DNA of 64,000 nucleotides from Lingula anatina (Eukaryota > Brachiopoda > Lingulata > Lingulida > Lingulidae). The notes under the pieces are model-generated. The model had not been told where the DNA came from. It was given only the letters and a program-made list of their open reading frames with translations, and made no database searches. The DNA is taken from the NCBI RefSeq assembly GCF_001039355.2, contig NW_019775647.1, positions 352,848 to 416,847 on the forward strand. The letters run 5' to 3'. How positions within the stretch are numbered: the stretch's first letter is position 1; each line of letters starts with the position of its first letter. A program made the translations under genes and the position numbers. Below are positions 11,829-22,733 of this stretch, one piece after another.

Positions 11829-13375
11829 ATTGTGTGTTTATGTGTCTACACGGTGCGTGGGCTTTCGTGTTTCGGTTTGTCTGCACGTGTTTCAGTGTTT
11901 GCGTGCTTGCGTGCGTGCATGTGTGCACGTGCGCGTTCAGCGTGATACGAAGATCCTGCACCTACCTTGTAACGCCGTAATGCGTGTTGGTGTACGTGAG
12001 GATGATGTTCGTGGACCCGTCTGACGTAAACTGGGCTGTGTTCTGGCTTCCTATAGGATAATAGCTGGACCACCAAGAGCCACTGCTCTGTATTTGACAC
12101 GCCTACAACGGAGATTATTTTATACCAGAATAGTACTTCAGTTTATATCAATATCATGGGTTGAAATAAGAATTTAAAGTACTTTGTGAATAAAAGATTG
12201 CAAAACAATCATTAGACACAGTAGGTGTATATATCAATGGTGGAGAAGGAATCTTATAATCCGATGAAGACTGAAAAAGATAACTACATTTTGGGCATTA
12301 ACAAATCAAGAAATTAGAATTGTTTAGAATTATTTGCTTCTCGTTTGGCTGAAGACGGGACGGAGAGCCAGGTAGGGGTGGTGCTTTTGTTTTGGAAAAA
12401 GTGGAACGGTTGTGATGGTAGATCGTTTTTATTTATAACGAAGTAGATTAGGTCCCGGGATCTGCGGTTGTTTAACCAGGGAGTTATAACTCCTTGATTT
12501 AACATATCCTAAATCGCAGCCTCAAACAAAATATATATCTTTAAACTATAACTTTGATATAAATACAATTCAGAGAAAATTAATTTCCCCCAAGAAAAAT
12601 ATTCAGAAAAATTATTAACAGTGCTCTATTTTAACTATACAGCCTTAATGAAAACGGAAGTGTGAATAAGTTTTGATCATTTTTATCATGCACTTACATC
12701 TGTGAATAATGAACGAGATAGAGAACTAGGTCATTGCTGAAACTTACCGCTACGTTCTGACATGACCCTTGAGTGAAATCTTTGCAAGGATTCCAGGAGA
12801 ATTTGTCTGTGCCGGAAGTGGCTTGAATGTTTTCAAATCTGGCAATAAAAAACGTACGTTGGTAAAAAACACTCTATAAATATACCGGTAGATATCAGGG
12901 GCAGATCCAGAGATATTTTCTGACAGTCTTCTGAATTATCTTTGTTAATCCATCCTCCATTTTTTACCGTCTTCCGACAGAAAATATTAGATACACGTCA
13001 ATGTAAACTTTAAAATCTGACCGTCTTCCGGAAGACCCAGAAGACAGCCTAAAACTGCCCCAGCATATGTGTAATGAGGCCAATAATTAACTTAAAGATC
13101 CCAACCCCTTAAAAATAAAGTTCTTATCAAATATGTAATGTCGCCTCACACCGTTCAGCAGACAGAGGTGAGAACATCGCGCACTAATAATTCAAAGGTA
13201 CCCACCTCGCTTTGCCATTGCTGAGCGCCAGAGGATGGAGGTCCACGTTACCATTTGCGTGTTTACAGCTGCAAGAATCTATCTTAGCACATGTCTCACT
13301 GGAGACCCTACGTATTGCCAGTACCAAAATAAGAGGCAACACTTTAATTGGATGAATAATGGAGAAAGGATGCAT
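9798..13375 (-). CDS. Mannose-6-phosphate-receptor-like (MRH domain) membrane protein
   Basis: Seven exons on minus: 13375-13206, 12838-12748, 12102-11966, 11615-11534, 11116-10947, 10460-10298 and 9857-9798 (stop TGA). All phases agree, giving about 290 residues. An N-terminal hydrophobic signal (VLPLILVLAI) precedes a luminal domain with paired cysteines (SCSCKH, NPCKDF, GSCQN, AACQIQ). MRH-type signatures follow: ILTYTN, then R before an LICDS strand, then a Glu and YYMTLKSKYACP. The tail then has a Gly/Ser/Lys-rich spacer, a membrane segment (about SSLVTVIPIYLIGGIL) and a cytosolic end containing RHKSGTDVIP, FWTDFP and DGVLFVFHKC. This order matches the cation-dependent mannose-6-phosphate receptor/ATG27-like family, which sorts glycoproteins through Golgi and endosomes. 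The conserved Arg, Glu and Tyr are compatible with sugar binding (inference). The exon 5 donor and exon 6 acceptor are the least certain borders, because a CA repeat lies just behind exon 5. Confidence 0.85.
10646..10689. repeat. (CA)n microsatellite
   Basis: An uninterrupted CA repeat within intron 5 of the MRH-like gene. A second CA tract at 10895-10937 lies immediately beyond exon 5, and a TC tract is at 11797-11827 in intron 3. These give long artificial His/Thr or Cys/Val frames that are not genes. Confidence 0.9.
12896..13063 (-). mobile_element. CAGGGGCGGAT-type MITE, copy 1 (intron of MRH-like gene)
   Basis: Starts CAGGGGCAGATCCAG and ends with the inverse of the family's other end (CTAAAACTGCCCCAG). 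The inside carries the family words CTGACAGTCTT, GTCTTCCGACAG and GGGTCTTCCGG in reverse orientation to the other copies. It is flanked by GATAT on the left and CATAT on the right, a near-match 5-base duplication. It lies in the first intron of the MRH-like gene. Confidence 0.75.
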
Positions 13376-13404
13376 CTTGTGGCATGTGAACGTTCACGCT
13401 CTAA

Positions 13405-13560
13405 TCACGAAATCACGTGATCCTGTGTCGCGCCCTCACTTGAAATGTCGTCACTGTTGTTGCTCCCGGGAAGGGTTGACAAGTTTTATTGCTTGATTAC
13501 TTAACCAACTTGAGTACGGTTTTGAGAAATACAAGAGACAGACATACTTCCAGGCAGTGA
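13405..13560. repeat. Duplicated upstream segment of the EEP genes (copy A)
   Basis: This stretch matches 27415-27560 (shared GGGAAGGGTTGACAAGTTTT, TTGCTTGATTAC, GCCCTCACTTGAAATG). The two segments lie about 0.95 and 1.3 kb upstream of the respective start codons, so 5' flanking DNA was duplicated together with the genes. It marks the left edge of the duplication unit. Confidence 0.7.
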
Positions 13561-13885
13561 TTGAACAGACAATGATCGACTGTTTTTATGATTTCATGGT
13601 CAAAAACTGCACATGATGTGATACGTGGATTTGCTTGTTATATTACTCGAAAAATACACATGTATCTCCTTACTTTACTTTTGAGGAGCAAATATATATC
13701 ATTCACTATACCGAAAGTGACAAGTCCATCATAAAATATTACAATTTCAATATATACTACTTTGTCCCCAGTGCAGTATTTACTGTTTAAAAAGTTAAAA
13801 CGTTGTGTAACATCAGGCCTTTGTTCAAACAAAGGACTCCGCTACAAGCTATTGTGTCGTCGGGGTCGATTATAAACGATAGCGC

Positions 13886-13891
13886 TATAAA
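13886..13891 (+). promoter_or_regulatory. TATA-like box of EEP gene A
   Basis: TATAAA sits in the conserved context GCTATAAATGCAGAGACCGAAA. The equivalent place of gene B (28606) reads GCTATAAGAGCAGAGGCCGAAA. Conservation between paralogues, about 0.1 kb before the leader in gene B, supports a core promoter; the transcription start is inferred, not seen. Confidence 0.5.
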
Positions 13892-13963
13892 TGCAGAGAC
13901 CGAAAGGAAACTGAGTAGATGTACAGGGGACAAAGTCTGGACCGTACATGTGCAGATCTCTAT

Positions 13964-14286
13964 TGTAGTGCCAGGGGCAGGTAGAACCGGCCGGGTAGCT
14001 CAGTAGGTAAGAGCACTCGCCCTGTAAGCGAGGGGTCCCGGGTTCGATTCCTGGTCTGGCTGGTGGTTTTTCTGCACTCACCCCAAATCGCTACAATGGT
14101 GGCAGCGGTGTTGCGAGATAGGGCTCGTGTCTTTCGGCATTTGGGGGGGAGGAGTGTAGTGCCAGGGGCAGGTAGAACCGGCCGGGTAGCTCAGTAGGTA
14201 AGAGCACTCGCCCTGTAAGCGAGGGGTCCCGGGTTCGATTCCTGGTCTGGCTGGTGGTTTTTTCGCACTCACCCCAAATCGCTACA
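13964..14286 (+). mobile_element. tRNA-derived repeat, tandem dimer (copy 2) in the 5' leader of EEP gene A
   Basis: Same 323-base structure as the copy at the left edge: two tRNA-like units (13989-14062 and 14180-14253), spacing 191, ends TGTAG and CTACA. A 4-base direct repeat CTAT flanks it (13960-13963 and 14287-14290), consistent with insertion. It lies between the TATA-like box at 13886 and the start codon at 14354, and the paralogous gene B leader has no such insert. It keeps A- and B-box-like sequences, so polymerase III transcription on the plus strand is possible. The anticodon loop again has C at position 33. Confidence 0.8.
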
Positions 14287-14554
14287 CTATCTTGTTATTA
14301 CCTGATTCTTCACCTGCCCCGAACAGAGACTGAGAGAACGGACTGAGGAGAAAATGAAGATTGTGCCGTGCATTATAGCAATATTTTGGGTGGTTCTTAC
14401 ATTTGAGAGGTAAGAAACAATACTTTGAAGTGATATAGCGTAGAGTAAGAAGAACATCCAAGTGTTTAAGCGATAACCCTGTATCAGACCAGGGAATTAT
14501 ATCGGAATTCCCTGATCGGACAATGCTCCGGTGTAAGACCAATAAATTCCCAGC

Positions 14555-14852
14555 GGGCAAACTATGTTGTTTTACCGTTGAAACAACGTTGAACCATAAT
14601 GTTGATAATACGTTGGATTAACATTGGATTTGAAAGTTGACTCAACCTCAGAAAACAACGTTGTATCAACGTCAGATAACAACATTGTATCAACCCCAGT
14701 TGTAATTAGACAACATTCCTGCATGAAAAGACATTAAAATGACCTGAAATGTTTTTATTTTTGGTACAAAACACAGGTACACAATTATAACGTACACTGT
14801 AAAAACATCCAAGTGCCTGCTTTGTCTGATATTTTCAACGCATTTAACTCCT
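14555..14852 (+). repeat. Interspersed repeat R2, copy 1
   Basis: About 290 bases shared with 42808-43108 in the same orientation. They begin GGGCAAA, contain repeated AACGTTG and GTATCAACGTCAGATAACAA words, and end at AACGCATTTA. It lies in intron 1 of EEP gene A. Non-coding; the element class is unknown. Confidence 0.7.
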
Positions 14853-16293
14853 CTCCACACTTATATATAGCACTTACACAGAAAGATTGCGTACGATACT
14901 GTACCGGTAGTTGGCACATTTGGTTTTTCAGTCCACAGTTCACTTGGGTCTCAGAACACAAGAAGTCCGCTGGAAAATTTTGTACATTAATACATGAAGT
15001 ACATGTATTTTAGTCCGATTATTAAGTATATAGATGATGAAAAGGCAATCAGAAAATTGCCAAATTCCTGACTATTTGATCATTCTTCCCTTGAATCAAA
15101 GTACAGGGTCCTATATGTCACATAAATAGTATGGAAGATTTAGACTGCTATAGTCGGATAGCATAGCCGACTACATTATACCTACATGACGCACCCCAGT
15201 GTAACGTACGTGACAGAGGCTCTCATGAAAGACTGGGGTAAAACAAGCAGTGGCGTCCATTACTAGCAATGCTTGTTCAATTACTTGTGATAACCATTTT
15301 CTTGCTTTTCACAAAGGTACTGAGCGTCAATCAATAGCCGTCAGGGGGATTTTCTAAAGCTGATGCTGATTTTATCAGCGATAAATCAAAACCTCTCCAA
15401 CTTTGCAACCAACCACTTTTCAACCACCTTTTCAACCAGCCCAGAGCCGAAGAAGTTACCCTGTTAATTTACCAATTAAACTCATCTTCCAGGCCCCACC
15501 CCCAATCTTAATTATCACAAGGGGTCGAGAATGTTCCTTAAATATGTCCACCGTAAAAATTTCCCTCGTGAGTTTAATACTAAATTATATTTCCTGGAGC
15601 AAACGGTATTTTTCTTCTACCAACCAACCTTTCCCTCTCCTTTCCTGAGATGATAATAATTATTATTATAATGATAATAATAACGTAAAATTAACAACTT
15701 CATAATGATCAAAAATATTTCTTGTCCTTAGATAAGTTCAGCAGGAATTGGTAGATGTACTGTTATGTAAACAAAGGAAAAATATGTTAATGACCATATG
15801 TTTTTATACTTTAAGAATCAAATTGTGTAATTATCATCATCATAATTGAATTTTCACTTGTGTTTCAGCCCGCACTGCCATGCGCTTGCCGATGATTCTA
15901 TATATTCCGAAACAAAGTTCGACCAAAATGATAGCCTGAGAGTAAAACAAACCGCAAGCTTGAACGGCAGGGTTGGACAAGACCTTGAAAATGGCGAGAC
16001 CGACAAAGATTCGGAGAATGACCAACTGATTAAAGATCTAGAGAGTGACCCAAGCTACAGCGAAACGAAGTCCGGTTTGATTTTTGATAAGGCAAGTGGG
16101 GAAGCTCATCCGAGAAAAATTGCAGTTAACGCCATCAAGAAAAGAAGACAAAAACGCCATAGACAGAAAACAAAGAAATCAAAGACATAAAAGAAACGTG
16201 ACAGCAAGGACCGCATTCTTAACGCAATGTTGGGAACAGTGACATTCAACGTAGGGCTTCACCCTACTCTTATTCCCGAGTAAGTGCCTGAAG

Positions 16294-16461
16294 CAGGGGC
16301 GGATTTAAGCCGTCTTCTGGGTCTTCCGGAAGACGGTCAGATTTTTAAGTTTACATTTACGGGTATCTAATATTTTCTGTCGGAAGACGGTCAAAAATTG
16401 AGGACGAATTAACAAAGATTATTTGGAAGACTGTCAGAAATTATCTCTGGATCCGCCCCTG
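16294..16461 (+). mobile_element. CAGGGGCGGAT-type MITE, copy 2
   Basis: Begins CAGGGGCGGATTTAAGCCG and ends GGATCCGCCCCTG. It is flanked on both sides by TGAAG (16289-16293 and 16462-16466), a 5-base target duplication. It lies only 14 bases past the exon 2 donor of EEP gene A and is absent from the same place in gene B, so it inserted after the gene duplication. Confidence 0.85.
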
Positions 16462-16749
16462 TGAAGTAATAAGTAGACAAATATCACCAAAAAAGAAAGT
16501 GTCTAGAACTCTTTATTGAGAGAAATAAGGCACTACTGCACAAGCGGATCGGAAATTGAAAAGAATTTTTCATTAATGAATTTTGTGTTTGTACGACTCT
16601 AGATTTTCTATGTATTCCTTTACAAGTATTCGGGAAAAAAATTGAAACGGTGAAACTCCTTATCAATGTAAGAAATTGTCCTCTTTACATTTGAGTGATG
16701 ATATGGTTACTATTTTTTTCAAAGACAATGGGTGGGAGTAATTGTCCAT

Positions 16750-16780
<31 letters not shown>

Positions 16781-19700
16781 CTTCCTTTTTTGATTATGTA
16801 TTTTTTTTTCGGAAACACATGAAGCTGCCTCTCATTTGGGACCGATATAAGCTGTCATCCTTTAATATGGTCGTCAAAGTAGTGATTTCAAGCAATAAAT
16901 AGCTTACACTTAACTGTGCGTATTATTTTTACTTATAATAAAATATATGTTTTGTTTTTTTTAACTTTCCAGATACGAAACGCGTAAAGCAAAGTTTATT
17001 GAAATAATAGAAAATGGTTCTCTTCCGGGAGATGTCGTCTGCTTGCAAGAGGTTTGGGAAGCAGACGATCTTAGAGAAATAATCTCCAAGACACAGACAG
17101 ATTTTCCATTTTCAGTCAGCGCCCTGCATCAGACTATAGACGGCGACACTGTCTTCCCCACTGCTAATCCTTTAGTACCTGCTTGTACCCTTGCTGAGGT
17201 AAATACACTTCATTTGTTACAGTCGAGTATCATAACTCTCAAAGTTTTAACTTCATGTATATAACCTTACCTCGATTTATTTGAGCTCTGCTTCTGTTAA
17301 CAGTAGAAAAATAATATGGCTTGCATATTTTGTCATCGTTATTTCCTCCCTGGGGTGGATACGGTGATGTACCTTTTAAGAAATGGGCTTCTAGAAAAGT
17401 TGAACTTGGTTTGCTCGATAACATAAAAACTGGTAACATAACTAAATTCAAAGTCATTTTTATGAATATCATCATTATCCTACTGATTTTGAATTCTGTT
17501 GTCGTTCAAAGGGCTATCACTGCATGAAAAATCAGCTTTTATATATCCTGAAAGATGATCAAAAGGCCTCCTTTTATTCACCTTCTCACACCTTTCCTAG
17601 ACCTTTCGTTTTTTTAGGAAAAGACGATCTTTTGAATGACTTTTGTATAAGCGAAAAGGTATACAAATGGCCCACTTTTCTTTACATTTTCTCTACACAA
17701 AAGATTAACTTTCATAAACCTTTTGATGTAAAAAGACGATCTTTTGCTTGAAGAAAAGGTATTCTCAAGTTCATCATTCATCAGCTTTTTGCATGCTAAA
17801 TGGCATATGAATGATCCACTTTTCTCTACCTTTTCCTGACAAAAAGTCCAACTTTCAGATGCCTTTTGTGCAACTTTCCAGATACAAAAGATAACCTTTT
17901 CAAACCTTTTTATTTAAGAAAAGACTGTATTTTTTCTTCTTTTGTTACGTATTTTAATGTAATATTTATTGCGGCAATTTAATAATATATTGATAAACAG
18001 AACAACACATGGTATAAATTTTAATAATTTATTCCATTATAACATTTTTGTGCAGGTTGTGCTTGTCTTTTGAAAGTTTTTGATAATCCAAGGAAATTTA
18101 ATTTTCTTGTTTTGATAATCCAAGAAAGGCTCAGGAAATGTTCTCTAAATGTACTTTCAGCCAGATCCATTAGTCCTACTATATATGCGTAACTTCCCAC
18201 TCTCGTGGGAGTAGTATTCCTGGAATCGTCTGTCAAGTGAACACTTTGCCTGCACAAATCTTTGCCTTTTGCCTCCTGAAAAATAGGATGCATGTAATGA
18301 TAAATGTTGTTTTGGGTAACAGTTCATTTTAATGCTAATCAAATATGATAAAAACAAGGGCAACTTTTATGTCTAATAATGATGTTAGAAGTATTTTCAA
18401 ATTATGGACTTAAAGCCATCAAACGGCTTAAAAAAGAGATTTTACCTCCTTACTTTTTTTCCATATTTTTTGTTTCAGCTCATCCAGTCCTTTTGCTTGT
18501 TTTAGAACATCCTCCTACTTTTCAGATCTGTAGTATCTTTTAATGGCACCTAGTAAAGAAATAAAAAGAGTGAACTATTTGAGTGTAATATCATGCAAAA
18601 AGTTTTCAATTAGGGAAATATGAATAATGACATAACTACAAGTAATGATGAAAATATGCATTCATGATTACTGCTAGGCAACTTGATTGAGCCTTGCACA
18701 GAACTTAGATAGGCTCCTGTATTACATACCCCATTCTTCTCTTCCAATTTTTTTTGCCTTAGCTCATCCACTTTGTTTGCTTTTATATGCTGTTCAGACA
18801 GCCTGTCTTTTAATAGCATCTGGAAAAGAAATAGTGATTTTAAGATAGTGAATTCTTTTAGTGTAATATCATACAAAAAGTTTTCATTTATGAAAATATG
18901 AATGCTGAAATAACTACATTGTCATACAATGATGAAGATATTCATGATTACTGCTCAGGGTCCATACAGCAACATAAAAGCAATTTAAATGACTTCTGGG
19001 GCTCTTAATCAATAACTTTTCAATAACTCAATGCGTCTTACTGTCATTTTTAAAGTTTACATAGAAAAGAGGAGCATCAATTTACACAAACTTTGTACTT
19101 AAATGATAATGAAACATGAGAAAAAAATTGACAGATTAAAAAGGGCATTCCCCCAGCATGTCTACATTCAGGTTAAAAACAAGGTTTGAAATAATCATTC
19201 GACAAATTCTAACTGATCAAATCCCAGAATATTTTAGGGAAAAATGATGAATACAAGCCCTTTCTAAGCTTAATAACAATTTCAAGTACTTTTTATGTCA
19301 TAAACAGACTGAATACATGTACAAGGGGCAATACTAGATTCAAACACTCAAAGTGCTGTACCGGGGTATGAACCCTGCGAGTGAACCAGTGCATTGATTA
19401 TATAACACTGCCTGGAATTTAGGTCAAGGAATGTAGGTCGACTATATGGGATTAATACAGGCCAGTTATATACATGTACAGAATCTTTACTTGTACGCGG
19501 GGCCGTACTTTGACGTAAACTTTTTGCAGTGTTCTAATACATAGGTCAGAGTGTTTGATTAACAACTGTTTCACGATCGTGATAACCTTTTTTCGGCGCG
19601 GTCTGTTCTCCGTGCATAAAACCCATCTTGGGCTTCCGTGACACGGTTGTATGTTCCCTTAAATATGATTGATTCACATGTTATATTAGACCTACCTGAT

Positions 19701-20379
19701 GCATTTACTCATTCTCTTCATCCTCGTCAGTTAAATTATCGCCGCAACAATTGCCATCTTGCAAAGAAGTCGACCATAATCAATACGGTGGCTTGGAAAT
19801 TATCTTCTGTGACCGGCCTGCACAGTCTTTCAGTCCGCGCATTTTCAACCGCCTGGCCTTGCGCATGCGCAGATAGTCTGTAATGGGATATCTTTCGCGC
19901 CGATTCTCTAGCATTGACCTATAGCGCAGTATTAATGACAGAAAAGCGCGCACGGCAACCTTTTACTTCGTGTTTTACTCAAGACTAAAAACAGCAAGAC
20001 ACAATAATATAGATCACTAGACACGGGGCAGCCGGTCATCGTTTTACAAGGTAGGTGATATAGTGATTTCAGTAATGTTCTCACAGTGTGTGTTAACACA
20101 AATTAGAGCCAAAGCATGCTTCTGTGATTAAAGCGGGAATCTTTCTCGAAGCACTGCATGTTGCAAGGTAATTAAGTCGTCTCTCGAGAAAGGATCGAGT
20201 TATACTGAGTTTCATAGGGCTTGGCTTTTGTCTGTTCTAACGTTTGACCTGTTACTCACTGTGAACTTTGGAAATATATGACATGTGCATGCACGTCCAC
20301 GATACGGGGTAACAACAAGGGGTTGTCATTTTTAAAAGTGTTAGAATATTCCCATTTGTTGGATTACAAGGGGGTGCTT

Positions 20380-20625
20380 TAATGTGAAAGGGGATGGATT
20401 CGTCTTAGACCCCATTTCCAGAGATTAGATTGATATAATTTAGATCGACCTAACTCCCTGGGGGTTCACGCGAAATAGCTGTCAGCCGAGGGGACACGAA
20501 AGTTAATTACCCCCTTACAGCTTGTAGTAGGCTGGACGGACATTTAAGCCGGATTATCTGACAGTAATCTAGGGAGACCCCCCCCCCCCACCCCGGGGAT
20601 AGATTGATCTAAAAACTCTTGGAAT
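20380..20625 (+). repeat. Interspersed repeat R3, copy 1
   Basis: Shares with 53200-53430 the strings GATCGACCTAACTCCCTGGG, TAGCTGTCAGCCG, GACACGAAAGTTAATTACCC and CTGACAGTAATCTAG. Its ends are partly inverted (AGATTAGAT... against ...ATAGATTGATCT), suggesting a small DNA element of about 230 bases. Confidence 0.65.
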
Positions 20626-21279
20626 ACAGCCTTATACAACCGAAAATGACACCATTTAAAACAGCACTCTCTATTGCAGTTGCTAATTATAGAAAAGAAT
20701 TAAGGCTCTCAGAAAATATTGTCATGTGTTTTTGTTATGTCTCTATTATTCAATGTCTTTTCTTTTATAAAGGAATGGGGCGTCACAAGAAGAAAAAGGA
20801 GTGCCTGTCGTCACAAGAAAAGAGATGAACATCTAAAAGAAGGCTGCGTTCCCGTGCTCCTGTTATACATGAATTCCCAGTCTGCAGCTAGAATAAAAAT
20901 TGTTAACCTACATGTATAACCTCATTGTGTTTACCTCAGACCCCCTGTCAAATTTATAGAATTAAACATGCTGAAATGGTAAAGGGAAGACTGGCTCGCT
21001 ATGAGCAAGAGAATAAGTAAAAAGTTATGTATGGTTGATAATTTTCCTTTGATATTAAGATTAACTACAGCAGTGTAAGCAAGATGAATTAAGGATATGC
21101 AAACAGTAACAGTGTGTCAGTAATATAACCAGTTCCAATATAAACAAATTCAAATTGCAAAGCTGATTACTACCTATCTAACTTCGGTTAAATATTTCCA
21201 TCATGCCCAGGGCCTTACTATTAGGGATTATGTAAAAGGTAAAACTTGCTCTCTGGAGTCTAAAACACATCATAACAAT

Positions 21280-21990
21280 TTTAAGTGGTTTTCTCATTAG
21301 AAACGATCCCCTGGTCAGGCAAACTATGGAGAGGCGACTTCTGACATTTATTGTAATTTTTTTTTTTGACTTGATACAATTAGTGCAAATACTGACATAA
21401 CTTAAAATAACAAAGTTAGTGATGAGAGATCCTATTGCCTTTTTTGTTGAGGAGAGGTGGTTTTCTGTTTAGAGACAATCCTCTAGCCAGGCAAATTATG
21501 GAGAGGTGACCTCAAACACTATTTTGACTTGGTACAATCAATGCTAAAATCCTGACATAACTTAAAATAACAAAGTTAGTGACGAGAGATCCTATTGCCT
21601 TTTTTGACGAGGAGAGGTGGTTTTCTGTTTAGAGACAATCCTCTAGCCAGGCAAATTATGGAGAGGTGACCTCAAACACTATTTTGACTTGGTACAATCA
21701 ATGCTAAAATCCTGACATTACTGAAAATAACAAAGTTAGGTGATGAGAGATCCTATTGCCTTTTTTGTCAAGGAGAGGTGGTTTTCTGTTTAGAGACAAT
21801 CCTCTAGCCAGGCAAATTATGGAGAGGTGACCTCAAACACTATTTTGACTTGCTACAATTAGTGCTATAATCCTGACATAATAAGCTAATATCCAGAGGC
21901 ATGGAGATCATTTCCTGTGAAAGTAATTATCTAGGCTAATATGGAGATGTGACCTCTGACATATAACTTTTTTATTTGCTGTATTTAAAT
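21280..21990. repeat. Tandem repeat, about 162-base unit, roughly four copies
   Basis: Each unit contains AATAACAAAGTTAGTGA, AGAGATCCTATTGCCTTTTT, GGAGAGGTGGTTTTCTGTTT and GACAATCCTCTAGCCAGGC. Units two to four are almost identical, and the first and last are diverged. It sits within the large insertion in intron 3 of EEP gene A. Confidence 0.85.
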
Positions 21991-22693
21991 CCTGACAATA
22001 TTGGAATAAAAATATAAGTTACTTTTGATTCCTAAAGTTGTTTGTCGTTTAAAGCGTCAAAATTATGTCTACCCCAAGTGAAATTCGGTGAACACTTCTT
22101 CCACTGCACTGAGTGCTATATATTTATACATAAACTCCAGCCAATGCAAGATTGCATAATTATTTCTCCGACATGCAAATCACCACATTCAATCTATCTG
22201 TTAAATACTTTAATCAAATTGCAAAACATTTTATCATGCAAACAATTTGCAAAAGTATTCGCTTTTTTCATACTGTGCTTAATGTAAGATACGGAATTAA
22301 GTCATGTACATAGAATAACTAGTATACATACAAAAGATCACCACGCAATATTATGAAATTAGTCTTAAGCTTTCAAAAAATAAAAACATTCACAACATGT
22401 GACCTTTCCAGTCAACAAAAGCTGGAATGTAAGGTGGCCTTTCGCACTGTAAAAGGTGATAGTTGAACTTTTGAAAACTGAAAGTTAATTAAAATGTGAA
22501 TGACGGTCTTTCCGAGAGGTAAAAGTTGATAAAAAGATGACCTTTTACAAATAAAAGGTGAAAGATGACCTTTTCGTCAGGAAAGGATGATGAAAGATGA
22601 GGGATCATCTTTCGATAACATTTTGTAGATAACTGAAAGGCGATAAAAGGTGTTTTTTCATGCAGTGTATGGTGCTGATACCTATTAAGCGTT

Positions 22694-22695
<2 letters not shown>

Positions 22696-22729
<34 letters not shown>
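22696..22729. repeat. (TA)n microsatellite
   Basis: An uninterrupted TA tract just outside the right end of the 5.15 kb inverted-repeat element and 150 bases before exon 4 of EEP gene A. Confidence 0.9.

Positions 22730-22733
<4 letters not shown>

Larger units (their letters stand above)
17518..22667. mobile_element. 5.15 kb inverted-repeat element in intron 3 of EEP gene A
   Basis: The left end CACTGCATGAAAAA is exactly inverted at the right end (TTTTTCATGCAGTG). Both ends continue into about 250-380 bases rich in ACCTTTT/AAAAGGT words (left arm 17518-17900, right arm 22420-22667). TAT flanks both sides. Gene B's intron 3 is only 0.7 kb, so the extra length is this insertion. Inside on minus are exon-like frames with splice-like borders (18275-18021, 18819-18730 and a degenerate relative near 18540-18450, the latter broken by a stop), a GC-richer promoter-like stretch near 19800-20050 and a tandem array at 21280-21990. 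No known transposase motif was recognised. Confidence 0.55.

Noticed and set aside
21280-21990. CRISPR-like array
   Set aside because: Units of about 162 bases are contiguous, with no unique spacers, in a eukaryotic intron; an ordinary tandem repeat.
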